The notes under the pieces were generated by a model. It had not been told where the DNA came from. It searched no databases and saw nothing but the letters and a program-made list of their open reading frames with translations. From Methanocorpusculum labreanum Z (GTDB taxonomy: Archaea > Halobacteriota > Methanomicrobia > Methanomicrobiales > Methanocorpusculaceae): a stretch of DNA of 64,000 bases. This document shows positions 51,700 to 59,070 of this stretch, in pieces (the stretch's first letter is position 1; every line of letters starts with the position of its first letter). The translations under genes were made by a program, and so were the position numbers. The stretch is from NCBI RefSeq assembly GCF_000015765.1, contig NC_008942.1:62001-126000 (forward strand), read 5' to 3'.

Positions 51700-52293
51700 T
51701 CATGTCCCGTATCGCCGGCCCCGGGACTGATAATCGCGAAGCGCCCTAAGATAGTCTACTTTTCGAAAGCCGCCCCAGTTGATGTCGGTAAAAAAAAGTT
51801 CCGAATACACCGACTGCCAGATCAAAAAGTCGGTGAGGTGATTCCCTCCGGTTTTTATCACAAAATCCGGGTTCACGTGAAATATGAGATGTTTCTCTAT
51901 CATATCTTCCGTGATTTCATTAGGCTCCACACCCTCTTTTGCGATTTTGATGATCGCGTCGGTGATCTCTTCCCTTCCGGTTTTGCCAAGAGCGATCAGG
52001 ATCTCTGGAATTCCGGTTCCGATTATCGTGTCGTGTTCGGGCGTACTTACCCGTACGGTCGTTTTCTTTCCAAGTTCTTCGAGTCCAAGCAGTCCCTCGA
52101 TTCGCCGGGGATCATCCGTACTGATGTGGAAAATGATCTTTTTGATGTCTGGGAACTCTTTTGTCCAGGTATAGACCGCCTCTATTTTCCCCGCATCGAA
52201 AAGTACATCCTCATCGCTCAGCATGAAACATATCTCTTTTGGAAATGTTGTGAGGTCTCGGGAAATCAGGTACTCATAGAGGCGGTATATCAT
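51700..52293 (-). CDS. Degenerate cis-prenyltransferase homologue (NgBR/NUS1-like partner)
   Basis: 197 residues. The C-terminal half clearly matches UppS motif V: DFVIKTGGNHLTDFLIWQSV, then YSELFFTDINWGGFRKVDYL. It ends RALRDYQSRGRRYGT, which contains the RxG motif. The N-terminal half is short and replaces the catalytic DGNRR by ICFMLSDEDVLF, so it cannot act alone as a standard prenyltransferase. This is the pattern of the non-catalytic subunit in heteromeric enzymes. The likely partner is the gene at 46537. It lies 61 bases after the signal peptidase start on the same strand. Confidence 0.85.
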   Translation of the reverse strand: MIYRLYEYLISRDLTTFPKEICFMLSDEDVLFDAGKIEAVYTWTKEFPDIKKIIFHISTDDPRRIEGLLGLEELGKKTTVRVSTPEHDTIIGTGIPEILIALGKTGREEITDAIIKIAKEGVEPNEITEDMIEKHLIFHVNPDFVIKTGGNHLTDFLIWQSVYSELFFTDINWGGFRKVDYLRALRDYQSRGRRYGT

Positions 52294-52395
52294 GAGGTAT
52301 TACTCTATTGCTTTTCTCTGCATATCAAATTCGTGTATTATTTTATACTTGTTTGAGCGGTATTTATTTATATACACAGATACATACTAAAAAAT

Positions 52396-52710
52396 ATGCT
52401 TTCACCTTCAGATCTGCGAAAGGAGATTGAGAGACGACTTCGCAGTTATCTATCTCGTGACAAGTCAGGAATCAGAAAGGCGCTTTTACGTCTGCTCATT
52501 CGGGCAAAGTCCATGACCGTTCCCCAGATTCACGAAGCGCTTTCGACAAAGTTTGACGTGACCTATCATTCCGTGGCATCGATGGTTGGTATTGTTGCAT
52601 CAAAATTAGGCATCCTGTCAACCCACAAGATGAAAGACGGTGCACTTGGAGTCTACGAACTTAAGGCACAGTATGCCGATTTAGTCGAACAGGTAGTTGC
52701 ATCCACCTGA
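52396..52710 (+). CDS. DUF2551 winged-helix-like protein
   Basis: 104 residues. LRKEIERRLRSYLSRDKSGI and RAKSMTVPQIHEALSTKFDV, with VTYHSVASMVGIVASKLGIL, fit the methanogen family DUF2551, a probable winged helix-turn-helix. A TATA-like TTATTTATATAC lies ~25 bases upstream of a very short leader. Target and role are unknown. Confidence 0.82.
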   Translation: MLSPSDLRKEIERRLRSYLSRDKSGIRKALLRLLIRAKSMTVPQIHEALSTKFDVTYHSVASMVGIVASKLGILSTHKMKDGALGVYELKAQYADLVEQVVAST

Positions 52711-52768
52711 ACATTCAGGCTGGATTCAGTACCAACTTTTTTCAGGGTATACTGCACATCAATATTAA

Positions 52769-53053
52769 ATGGATACTGAGCAGGGTGGTCCTACCCCTCT
52801 TTCTGATATTACCGTCACGGACGAGGTCATCGCGTATATGGATAGCCGCGGTGGGGATTTTCGTATAAGCACGTCATGCAGCGGCCCGATTCTGATGCCG
52901 GTGCGAATACGCCCGGCAAAATCATCCGACATTCCGATTCGGGCAGGGAATCATGTGATCTTTATTTCCAGATATCAGATACAGTGGATATCGGAGATAA
53001 CGATGCGCATGGTTCCGCGGCTTCTTTTCGAAGACGGCGATTATGGTTTTTGA
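52769..53053 (+). CDS. Small hypothetical protein upstream of archease
   Basis: 94 residues. It has a mixed alpha/beta composition with a cysteine in STSCSGPILMPVRIRP and the segment GNHVIFISRYQIQWISEITM. It has no membrane helix or signal peptide and I do not recognise the family. Its last 11 bases overlap the archease start, so it is translated with archease and rtcB, which suggests a link to RNA repair or splicing, but this is only context. Confidence 0.7.
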   Translation: MDTEQGGPTPLSDITVTDEVIAYMDSRGGDFRISTSCSGPILMPVRIRPAKSSDIPIRAGNHVIFISRYQIQWISEITMRMVPRLLFEDGDYGF

Positions 53054-53453
53054 GGAGCTCGAACACACTGCCGATATCCGTATGCGGATATCCGCCCCCG
53101 ATCTATCTTCTCTGTTTTCAGAGAGCGGTTTTGCTCTGGCAAAAATTCTGTACGGAGCGTATCCTCTAGAACCCTCTACGGATTCATTTCCCATTCATGC
53201 AGAAGGAAAAGACCGCGAAGAACTGATCGTGAATTTCCTTTCGGAACTTCTCTTTCTGACGGAAACCGAGTATCTCATCCCCCAGAAATTTACCCTTTCT
53301 GTTGGAGACTCTGTTTCCGGTACGGTTGAGGGAGTTCTCTTCGACAGAGAAAAGCATGCCGGCGGCACCGGGGTAAAAGGCATCTCCTACTCAGGCTTAT
53401 CGCTCACCAGAACAAAAACCGGATATGAACTGATAATAATTTTCGATATCTAA
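53043..53453 (+). CDS. Archease
   Basis: 136 residues. FEELEHTADIRMRISAPDLS at the start, HAGGTGVKGISYSGLSL and the C-terminal acidic IIIFDI are family motifs; the acidic residues bind divalent metal. Archease speeds guanylylation of RtcB and widens its NTP use. The neighbouring rtcB gene begins 5 bases after it, the classic arrangement. Confidence 0.93.
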   Translation: MVFEELEHTADIRMRISAPDLSSLFSESGFALAKILYGAYPLEPSTDSFPIHAEGKDREELIVNFLSELLFLTETEYLIPQKFTLSVGDSVSGTVEGVLFDREKHAGGTGVKGISYSGLSLTRTKTGYELIIIFDI

Positions 53454-53458
53454 CAATC

Positions 53459-54892
53459 ATGAACGACCAGATCAAACAGGTTACTACGAATGAATGGGAA
53501 ATCCCCATGGATTTTGTTCCCGGGATGCGTGTTCCCGGACGGTTTTTCCTCTCGAAAAACCTTGCAGAGACGCTTGAGGACGGAGCTCTCACCCAGCTTG
53601 CCAACGTGGCGACGCTTCCGGGTATTCTCAAGTATTCCCTTGGAATGCCCGACATTCACTGGGGATACGGTTTTCCAATCGGCGGTGTCGGTGCATTCGA
53701 CGCCGAAACCGGGATCATCTCGCCGGGCGGCGTAGGGTTCGATATCAACTGCGGGGTTCGGATGATCACGACCCCGCTTACCGTCTCCGATATTTCCGAT
53801 ATGAAAGAACTGGTCGAGGATCTTTTCAACGCCGTCCCTACAGGCGTTGGTTCGAAGAGCCCGATTCGTTTATCGCAGAATGATCTATCGAGTATGCTCG
53901 AGTACGGAGCAAAGAATGCCGTTGAAATGGGTTACGGCATGGAGGGCGATATTCCCCGATGTGAGGAAAACGGAGCAATGGAGGGGGCAAAGCCGGAGCA
54001 TGTCAGCAAAAAAGCCAGACAGCGGGGCATTCCCCAGTGCGGAACGCTTGGTTCCGGGAATCATTTTCTGGAAGTCCAGGTTGTTGATGACGTGGTCGAT
54101 AACGAAACGGCGAAAACGTTCGGCGTGGCTAAAGGACAGATATGTGTTATGATCCACTGCGGTTCAAGGGGTCTCGGGCATCAGGTCTGCACGGACCATC
54201 TGCAGGTTCTCGAGTCGGCAGCGAAAAAATACGGTATAGATCTTCCGGACCGTCAGCTTGCCTGTGCTCCGCTTTCCTCTCCCGAAGGGGAAGCATATTT
54301 CGGTGCAATGGCGGCTTCTGCAAATTATGCCTGGGCCAACCGTCAGATCATCACGCATATCGTCAGGGAACTTTTCGTCAAAAAGTTCCATGTCTCTTAC
54401 GAGGAGATGCCTCTTGTTTATGATGTTGCCCACAATGTCGCGAAATGGGAGGAGCACAATGTTGACGGGGTCCGGCGAAACGTCTGTGTTCACCGGAAAG
54501 GAGCGACCCGGGCATTTGGTCCGGGCAGGGCCGAGGTCCCTCACGAATTCCGGGCTTCCGGTCAGCCGGTCATCATCCCAGGAAGCATGGGGACATCATC
54601 CTACATTCTGGCGGGAACGGACGGTGCCATGGAGAAAACGTTCGGGAGTACCTGCCATGGTTCCGGCAGAGTGAAAAGCCGTTCTTCGGCGAAAAAGAGT
54701 CAGACCGGCGAAGAGGTCGCGAAAGCTCTTCTTCAACAGGGCATCATCGTTCGAGCGCCGAATCAGGCGGCGATCGCCGAAGAAGCGCCGGATGTGTATA
54801 AATCCAGCAGTGAAGTCGTTCAGACCGTGCACGATGCCGGGATCTCACGGATCGTTGCCAGAATGAGACCTCTTGGGGTGATCAAAGGATGA
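53459..54892 (+). CDS. rtcB: tRNA-splicing ligase RtcB
   Basis: 477 residues. GMPDIHWGYGFPIGGVGAFD, GGVGFDINCGVRMITTPL (metal-binding Asp and Cys), GTLGSGNHFLEVQVVDDV and IHCGSRGLGHQVCTDHL, then GSTCHGSGRVKSRSSAKK, are RtcB signatures; the His near the last motif is guanylylated. RtcB joins 2',3'-cyclic phosphate and 5'-OH ends after tRNA intron removal. It is coupled to archease upstream and overlaps the next gene by four bases. Confidence 0.96.
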   Translation: MNDQIKQVTTNEWEIPMDFVPGMRVPGRFFLSKNLAETLEDGALTQLANVATLPGILKYSLGMPDIHWGYGFPIGGVGAFDAETGIISPGGVGFDINCGVRMITTPLTVSDISDMKELVEDLFNAVPTGVGSKSPIRLSQNDLSSMLEYGAKNAVEMGYGMEGDIPRCEENGAMEGAKPEHVSKKARQRGIPQCGTLGSGNHFLEVQVVDDVVDNETAKTFGVAKGQICVMIHCGSRGLGHQVCTDHLQVLESAAKKYGIDLPDRQLACAPLSSPEGEAYFGAMAASANYAWANRQIITHIVRELFVKKFHVSYEEMPLVYDVAHNVAKWEEHNVDGVRRNVCVHRKGATRAFGPGRAEVPHEFRASGQPVIIPGSMGTSSYILAGTDGAMEKTFGSTCHGSGRVKSRSSAKKSQTGEEVAKALLQQGIIVRAPNQAAIAEEAPDVYKSSSEVVQTVHDAGISRIVARMRPLGVIKG

Positions 54893-55458
54893 CCGTCGCC
54901 GTATTCTGGGACTCAAAGATGACGTTCCACCGTCTGGTCGAAGATTCTGCCTGTCCGTGCGAAGCCGTCACGCCGCTTTTACTTTCGGCACCGTTCTACC
55001 GGGGACAATATACCGGCGTCATTATCCCAACCGGGTTTGGCAATACCTCGTACTCGAAACTTCTTCCGGCTCTCCGGGCATGTTCCGGCCGTATCGAACG
55101 GTATCTTGAGAATGGCGGGAAACTTCTCGTTTTTGGAGCGGCCGATGCCTCTCCGAACAGATATGACTGGCTTCCGGTGGAAGTTGAGTATCATTTTGAG
55201 TTTGGCGCACACTCTCTTACCGTCGACACTTCATCTCCGTGGTCTTCCCTCATCGACGGCTATGATATAACGAATTTTGCCAGTGACGGCTGGTTTGAAA
55301 AATACGAAGGCAAGCCTATCGCGACTGCGGAAAACGGCTTTCCTGTGCTGATCGAGTGTCCGGTTGGAAAAGGGACGCTTCTCCTTGCAAGCACGCATGA
55401 GTATCCGAGTTGTGCATTTCTCAAAAAATTCTCCGAAGGGGATGCCGTTTCTTTTTAA
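54889..55458 (+). CDS. Glutamine-amidotransferase-like (BPL_N-like) hypothetical protein
   Basis: 189 residues. TPLLLSAPFYRGQYTGVIIP and RIERYLENGGKLLVFGAADA followed later by LIECPVGKGTLLLASTHEYP resemble the class I amidotransferase-like fold of the biotin-ligase N-terminal (BPL_N) or ThuA-like domains. The nucleophile Cys is not apparent at the usual turn (GAADAS), so it is probably non-catalytic. It overlaps the rtcB stop and precedes birA by 85 bases. The function is unknown. Confidence 0.7.
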   Translation: MTVAVFWDSKMTFHRLVEDSACPCEAVTPLLLSAPFYRGQYTGVIIPTGFGNTSYSKLLPALRACSGRIERYLENGGKLLVFGAADASPNRYDWLPVEVEYHFEFGAHSLTVDTSSPWSSLIDGYDITNFASDGWFEKYEGKPIATAENGFPVLIECPVGKGTLLLASTHEYPSCAFLKKFSEGDAVSF

Positions 55459-55543
55459 TTGGAAAGATCCGGGTCTTCAAACGAAATCTTCTTCTTTTCA
55501 GATGGCATAACAAGTCATATATCCATTTTGGAGTCAAAACCTC

Positions 55544-56530
55544 ATGACAAACGTAATATTCGATCTTCTGCATATTCTGGACGAAGCCGGAATCGGCCAG
55601 CCGGTTGCCGGAAACGTTATCAGTGAACGCCTGGGCATATCCCGGACTGCCGTCTGGAAGTATGTCAATCTTTTGCGTGAGGTCGGATATGTCATTGATG
55701 CCTCGGCAAAAACCGGATACACGCTTCGGAAACGTACGTGGTTATTACTCCCGTATGAGGTCAAACGGCATCTCAAAACCAAGGTCATCGGTCAGGAGAT
55801 GCACCATTTCGAGCAGGTCCCTTCAACGAACGCACTTGCCCGGCAGATGATGCATGAGGTCGGAGACGAAGTTCAGCCGGGAACCGTTCTTATTGCCGAG
55901 CAGCAGACCGGCGGTCTTGGCAGAATGAACCGTGTATGGATGTCGCCTGAAGGAGGTATCTGGGCGACTATCGTGGTGATGCCAAAACTCCATGTCGATC
56001 AGACCTTCCTGATCATGATGGCCGCCTCGATCTCGCTAGCCCGGGCGATCAGACATGAGTTCGAACTCTCGGCTTTGATCCAGTGGCCGAACGATGTGTT
56101 CATCGGCGATAAAAAAGTTGCCGGAACGACGCTTGAACTTGCTGCGGACGAGGATATCATCAAATACTGTCTGGTAGGGATCGGTGTGGACGTGAACGTC
56201 TGCGTTGAAAAAGTTATGCCGAACCTTTCCAAGATCGTCACGTCTCTCTCGGATGAACTCGGCCACGATGTGGATCGTGCCCAGCTCTTCTCCGTGTTTC
56301 TTAAGGAGTTCGAACGCCGGTATCAGATGATTCTAAAAGGCGAAACCGAGCCTCTTTTCCGTGAATGGAGAAGTCTCTCCCGAACTCTTCACCGGAGGGT
56401 TCGCGTTCGGACGATCCGTGAGAGCTTCGAAGGCGAGGCACTCGACGTCGATGAACGTGGGGCATTGATCATCCACAAAGATAATGGCGAGGTCGAACGC
56501 GTGATAGCGGGCGACTGCTATCTTATCTGA
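55544..56530 (+). CDS. birA: Biotin protein ligase and repressor BirA
   Basis: 328 residues. An N-terminal winged helix (VISERLGISRTAVWKYVNLL and REVGYVIDASAKTGYTL) is followed by the ligase domain with TVLIAEQQTGGLGRMNRVWM (biotinyl-AMP loop) and IQWPNDVFIGDKKVAGTTLE, then VGIGVDVNVCV. The C-terminal domain has DVDERGALIIH. The DNA-binding domain means it can also repress; a fitting operator is at 56541-56572 before bioY. It biotinylates PycB. Lone enzymes without this domain are common elsewhere. Confidence 0.94.
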   Translation: MTNVIFDLLHILDEAGIGQPVAGNVISERLGISRTAVWKYVNLLREVGYVIDASAKTGYTLRKRTWLLLPYEVKRHLKTKVIGQEMHHFEQVPSTNALARQMMHEVGDEVQPGTVLIAEQQTGGLGRMNRVWMSPEGGIWATIVVMPKLHVDQTFLIMMAASISLARAIRHEFELSALIQWPNDVFIGDKKVAGTTLELAADEDIIKYCLVGIGVDVNVCVEKVMPNLSKIVTSLSDELGHDVDRAQLFSVFLKEFERRYQMILKGETEPLFREWRSLSRTLHRRVRVRTIRESFEGEALDVDERGALIIHKDNGEVERVIAGDCYLI

Positions 56531-56540
56531 TCCTTTTTTA

Positions 56541-56572
56541 TTGTTAACCAACACACAAATTATGGTTAACAA
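56541..56572. promoter_or_regulatory. BirA operator upstream of bioY
   Basis: TTGTTAACC, a 14-base spacer, then GGTTAACAA: a perfect 9-bp inverted repeat that closely matches the known BirA signal (TTGTAAACC-N14/15-GGTTTACAA). It lies between the birA stop and the bioY start, ending on the first base of the ATG, and so would block transcription or translation start of bioY. Confidence 0.85.
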
Positions 56573-57102
56573 TGTACGGTGACGAAAAACGTTCGAGTCT
56601 GATCATTTATTCAGCGGTGTTTGTGGCACTGATCACGGTAGGCGGCTGGATATCCATTCCGTTTGTCGTTCCGTTCACGCTTCAGACGATGTTTGTTCTG
56701 CTGGCGGCATCGGTGATGAAAAAATATGCGGTGATTCCAACAGCGCTGTATGTGTTGTTCGGCACGCTCGGTCTGCCGATCTTCCACAACGGGACTGCAG
56801 GAATTGGGATCCTGCTTGGACCGACCGGCGGGTTTTTGATCGGTTTTATTCTGATGGCATTCATTGCAGGCATGTTCTTTTCGAAAAAAACGGTGTCTGC
56901 CGATATAACCGGGCTTCTTCTCGCAACGCTTGTCAGTTATATCTGCGGGGCCGGATGGTTCATGATCTCCTCGGGAGCTACACTTCTGGCGGCCCTGATT
57001 GCCTGTGTGGTTCCGTTTATCGCAGGCGACATCATCAAAATCACTGCCGTTGAACTGATAACGCTTCGTCTTCGAAAAAGCGAGAGGTTCGTATTTGATT
57101 GA
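56572..57102 (+). CDS. bioY: Biotin transporter S component BioY
   Basis: 176 residues with about six membrane segments. WISIPFVVPFTLQTMFVLLA and YVLFGTLGLPIFHNGTAGIG with ILLGPTGGFLIGFI are the BioY signatures that form the biotin pocket. It is the substrate-binding S component of an energy-coupling-factor transporter. It overlaps the first ATPase gene by eight bases and is under the BirA-type operator. Confidence 0.94.
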   Translation: MYGDEKRSSLIIYSAVFVALITVGGWISIPFVVPFTLQTMFVLLAASVMKKYAVIPTALYVLFGTLGLPIFHNGTAGIGILLGPTGGFLIGFILMAFIAGMFFSKKTVSADITGLLLATLVSYICGAGWFMISSGATLLAALIACVVPFIAGDIIKITAVELITLRLRKSERFVFD

Positions 57103-57670
57103 AATCACCGATCTCCGTCACGGGGTTTTGAGCATCCCCTCTCTATCGATTCCGCCTGGACTTACGGTGGTCTCCGGCAAAAACGGCGCAGGAAAAACAA
57201 CGCTCCTGAAGATCTGTTCGGGGATCGTTCTTCCCGATTCAGGCTCTGTCAGTATAGATGGCCCTTCCCCTCGTTTGCAGAATGTGGGTTACGTGAGCGA
57301 GTTTCCCGACCGCCATCTGCTGTTTCCGATCGTGTTCGAAGAGATCGCCTCCTCCCTTAGGTTTGCCAAAATTCCGCAGGCCAGGATCGAGGAAAAAGTT
57401 TTACAGACCGCAGAGGATGCAGGCATAACTCATCTGCTCAAAAGGGAGTGCCGGACACTCTCCGGCGGTGAGAAGATGCTTGTCGGGATAACGGCGGCGG
57501 TCATTCACGATCCTATCCTTCTCGTTCTCGACGAGCCGGATTCCCATCTAGACCCGGAGACCGTTGAAGATCTTTGCTCGTTTATTTCTTCGAGACATAT
57601 TTCGTATGTGATGTGGAGTTCGCATTCCGTTTCCCTTAGACAAAAAGCGGATTTCGAGGTGAGACTGTGA
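57095..57670 (+). CDS. ecfA1: ECF transporter ATPase 1 (short EcfA)
   Basis: 191 residues, starting with TTG inside the bioY end. Walker A GKNGAGKTT (28-36), signature ECRTLSGGEKMLVGI, Walker B LLVLDEPDSHLDPETV and the switch His in WSSHS are all present. Typical EcfA proteins have ~270-290 residues; this one lacks the C-terminal ~80-residue extension. It powers biotin uptake with ecfA2 and ecfT. It overlaps the next gene by four bases. Confidence 0.92.
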   Translation: MIEITDLRHGVLSIPSLSIPPGLTVVSGKNGAGKTTLLKICSGIVLPDSGSVSIDGPSPRLQNVGYVSEFPDRHLLFPIVFEEIASSLRFAKIPQARIEEKVLQTAEDAGITHLLKRECRTLSGGEKMLVGITAAVIHDPILLVLDEPDSHLDPETVEDLCSFISSRHISYVMWSSHSVSLRQKADFEVRL

Positions 57671-58230
57671 GAATCGTCCTCTCTTCGGTCCAACTCCGTG
57701 CAGGTGCATTTTCTTTTGCGGCCGACGATTTCTTTTCCGAAGGGGTCCATATGATTTCCGGCAGGATTGGGTCAGGAAAATCCACGCTTGGATCGGCTCT
57801 GGCCGGATTATCCGAAATTGAATCCGGGAAAATAATTTTGGAAGGCTGTGGTTCTCCAATTCTTTTGATGCAGTTTCCGGAATATCAGGTGACAGGCCCG
57901 ACGGTGGTCCGTGAGATTTCGTCATGGGGCGTCCCCCGTGGGGATCCGACATTCTCCAGTCTCGACGTGGAGATATCGGATCGGGATCCGTTTACACTAT
58001 CCAGAGGAGAACTGAAACGGCTGATGCTTGCCTGTGTTTTTTCCAAAGACCCGGATGTTCTCATTCTCGATGAGCCGTATGCTTCGCTGGATATTTCGGC
58101 GAAGGAGGTTTTGACCGGTATGATTGAAAACCGCCGGGGTATCACGATCGTTTTTTCTCATGAAACGGAGTATGCGCCGAATCACGCAGTGTGGTGGAAA
58201 ATAGAGAGCGGAGGCCTGCATCGTGAGTGA
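57667..58230 (+). CDS. ecfA2: ECF transporter ATPase 2 (short EcfA')
   Basis: 187 residues, GTG start. Walker A SGRIGSGKST (31-40), signature TLSRGELKRLMLA, Walker B DVLILDEPYASLDIS and switch His in VFSHETEY. The Q-loop is LMQFPEYQVTGPTV. It also lacks the usual C-terminal extension. The two different ATPases presumably form a heterodimer. It overlaps ecfT by eight bases. Confidence 0.92.
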   Translation: MRIVLSSVQLRAGAFSFAADDFFSEGVHMISGRIGSGKSTLGSALAGLSEIESGKIILEGCGSPILLMQFPEYQVTGPTVVREISSWGVPRGDPTFSSLDVEISDRDPFTLSRGELKRLMLACVFSKDPDVLILDEPYASLDISAKEVLTGMIENRRGITIVFSHETEYAPNHAVWWKIESGGLHRE

Positions 58231-58849
58231 CATCCGCTTCCGGCTTCTTACGCTTGTGCTTCTCTCGGTCCTTTCCTTCGTGAATTTGTTTGGAGCGGCG
58301 GCGGTTTTTATCTGGTGGCTCGTTTTCGGGGCAAAGACGACGTTTGCAAAAAATTCCTGGAAGATCGTTGTGCCGGTATCGATTTTTATCGGTCTGTTTC
58401 CCTCGGTTGTTTTGTATTTTACGGGCGGTGATTTTTTCTACGGCGCGAAGATCTTTGTTCTTGTTCTGCTTGCGTTCTGGTTCTCGGCTTCCTTGCTTCC
58501 GGGCGAACTGATGAGTTTCTTTGTCTGGCTTTTTGGTCAGCGTATCGGTTTTGATCTGGGGATGGCAGCAGAGTTTTCCGTTCAGGCGATCAGCGAGATC
58601 AGGGAGGATTTCGGGCGTATGCGGGCTGCTCTTCGTATCAAGGGTCAGAAGTTTTCCGTTTCGGCCGTCCCTTCTCTTGCGGCAGGTCTGCTCATTCTTT
58701 CGTTAAGGAGAGCAGGTGTCCAGTCATCGCTTCTGGCAAGACGGGGATATTGTTCGGGAGGGGCGTTCGTCCCGTTTTTTTCGCCAGGGGTGTATGATTT
58801 TCTGATGCTTGGCACTGCTGTTTGTCTGTATGGTGTGTGTTTGATTTGA
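58223..58849 (+). CDS. ecfT: ECF transporter transmembrane component EcfT
   Basis: 208 residues, GTG start. Four or five hydrophobic helices at the N-terminal half are followed by the cytosolic coupling region: RMRAALRIKGQKFSVSAVPS and SSLLARRGYCSGG carry the two Arg motifs that grip the ATPases. It completes a biotin-specific BioY-EcfAA'T set encoded in one operon. Confidence 0.9.
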   Translation: MSDIRFRLLTLVLLSVLSFVNLFGAAAVFIWWLVFGAKTTFAKNSWKIVVPVSIFIGLFPSVVLYFTGGDFFYGAKIFVLVLLAFWFSASLLPGELMSFFVWLFGQRIGFDLGMAAEFSVQAISEIREDFGRMRAALRIKGQKFSVSAVPSLAAGLLILSLRRAGVQSSLLARRGYCSGGAFVPFFSPGVYDFLMLGTAVCLYGVCLI

Positions 58850-58894
58850 AATCAGGTTTTGCTCAGTTGATGGCTAACTTATCGGCTCATCCCT

Positions 58895-59035
58895 TCCTGC
58901 TCGCAAATCAAAGATTTGGTCGCACGTCTATCGACTTGCTTAGCTAAGGTCGGCCGCTTTCAGCGTTCGATCCGCCCATTCGCAAACCGTTGGTTTGCTC
59001 GGCTGAGGCTGCCCCTGCGGGTCAGCCCGCCCACA
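58895..59035 (+). repeat. Dispersed hairpin-module repeat, copy 4
   Basis: It begins CAAATC-aaa-GATTTG, continues with TTGCTTAGCTAAGGTCGGCC, then GCAAACC-gtt-GGTTTGC followed by TCGGCTGAGG and GGCTG-CCC-ctgc-GGG-TCAGCC. It shares linkers with the arrays at 2215 and 7565. An exact 22-base match (58947-58968) occurs inverted at 2215-2236. It separates ecfT from the pilin-like gene. Confidence 0.85.
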
Positions 59036-59070
59036 CAAACTAATTTATTTCAGGGAACCTACAATGAAGT

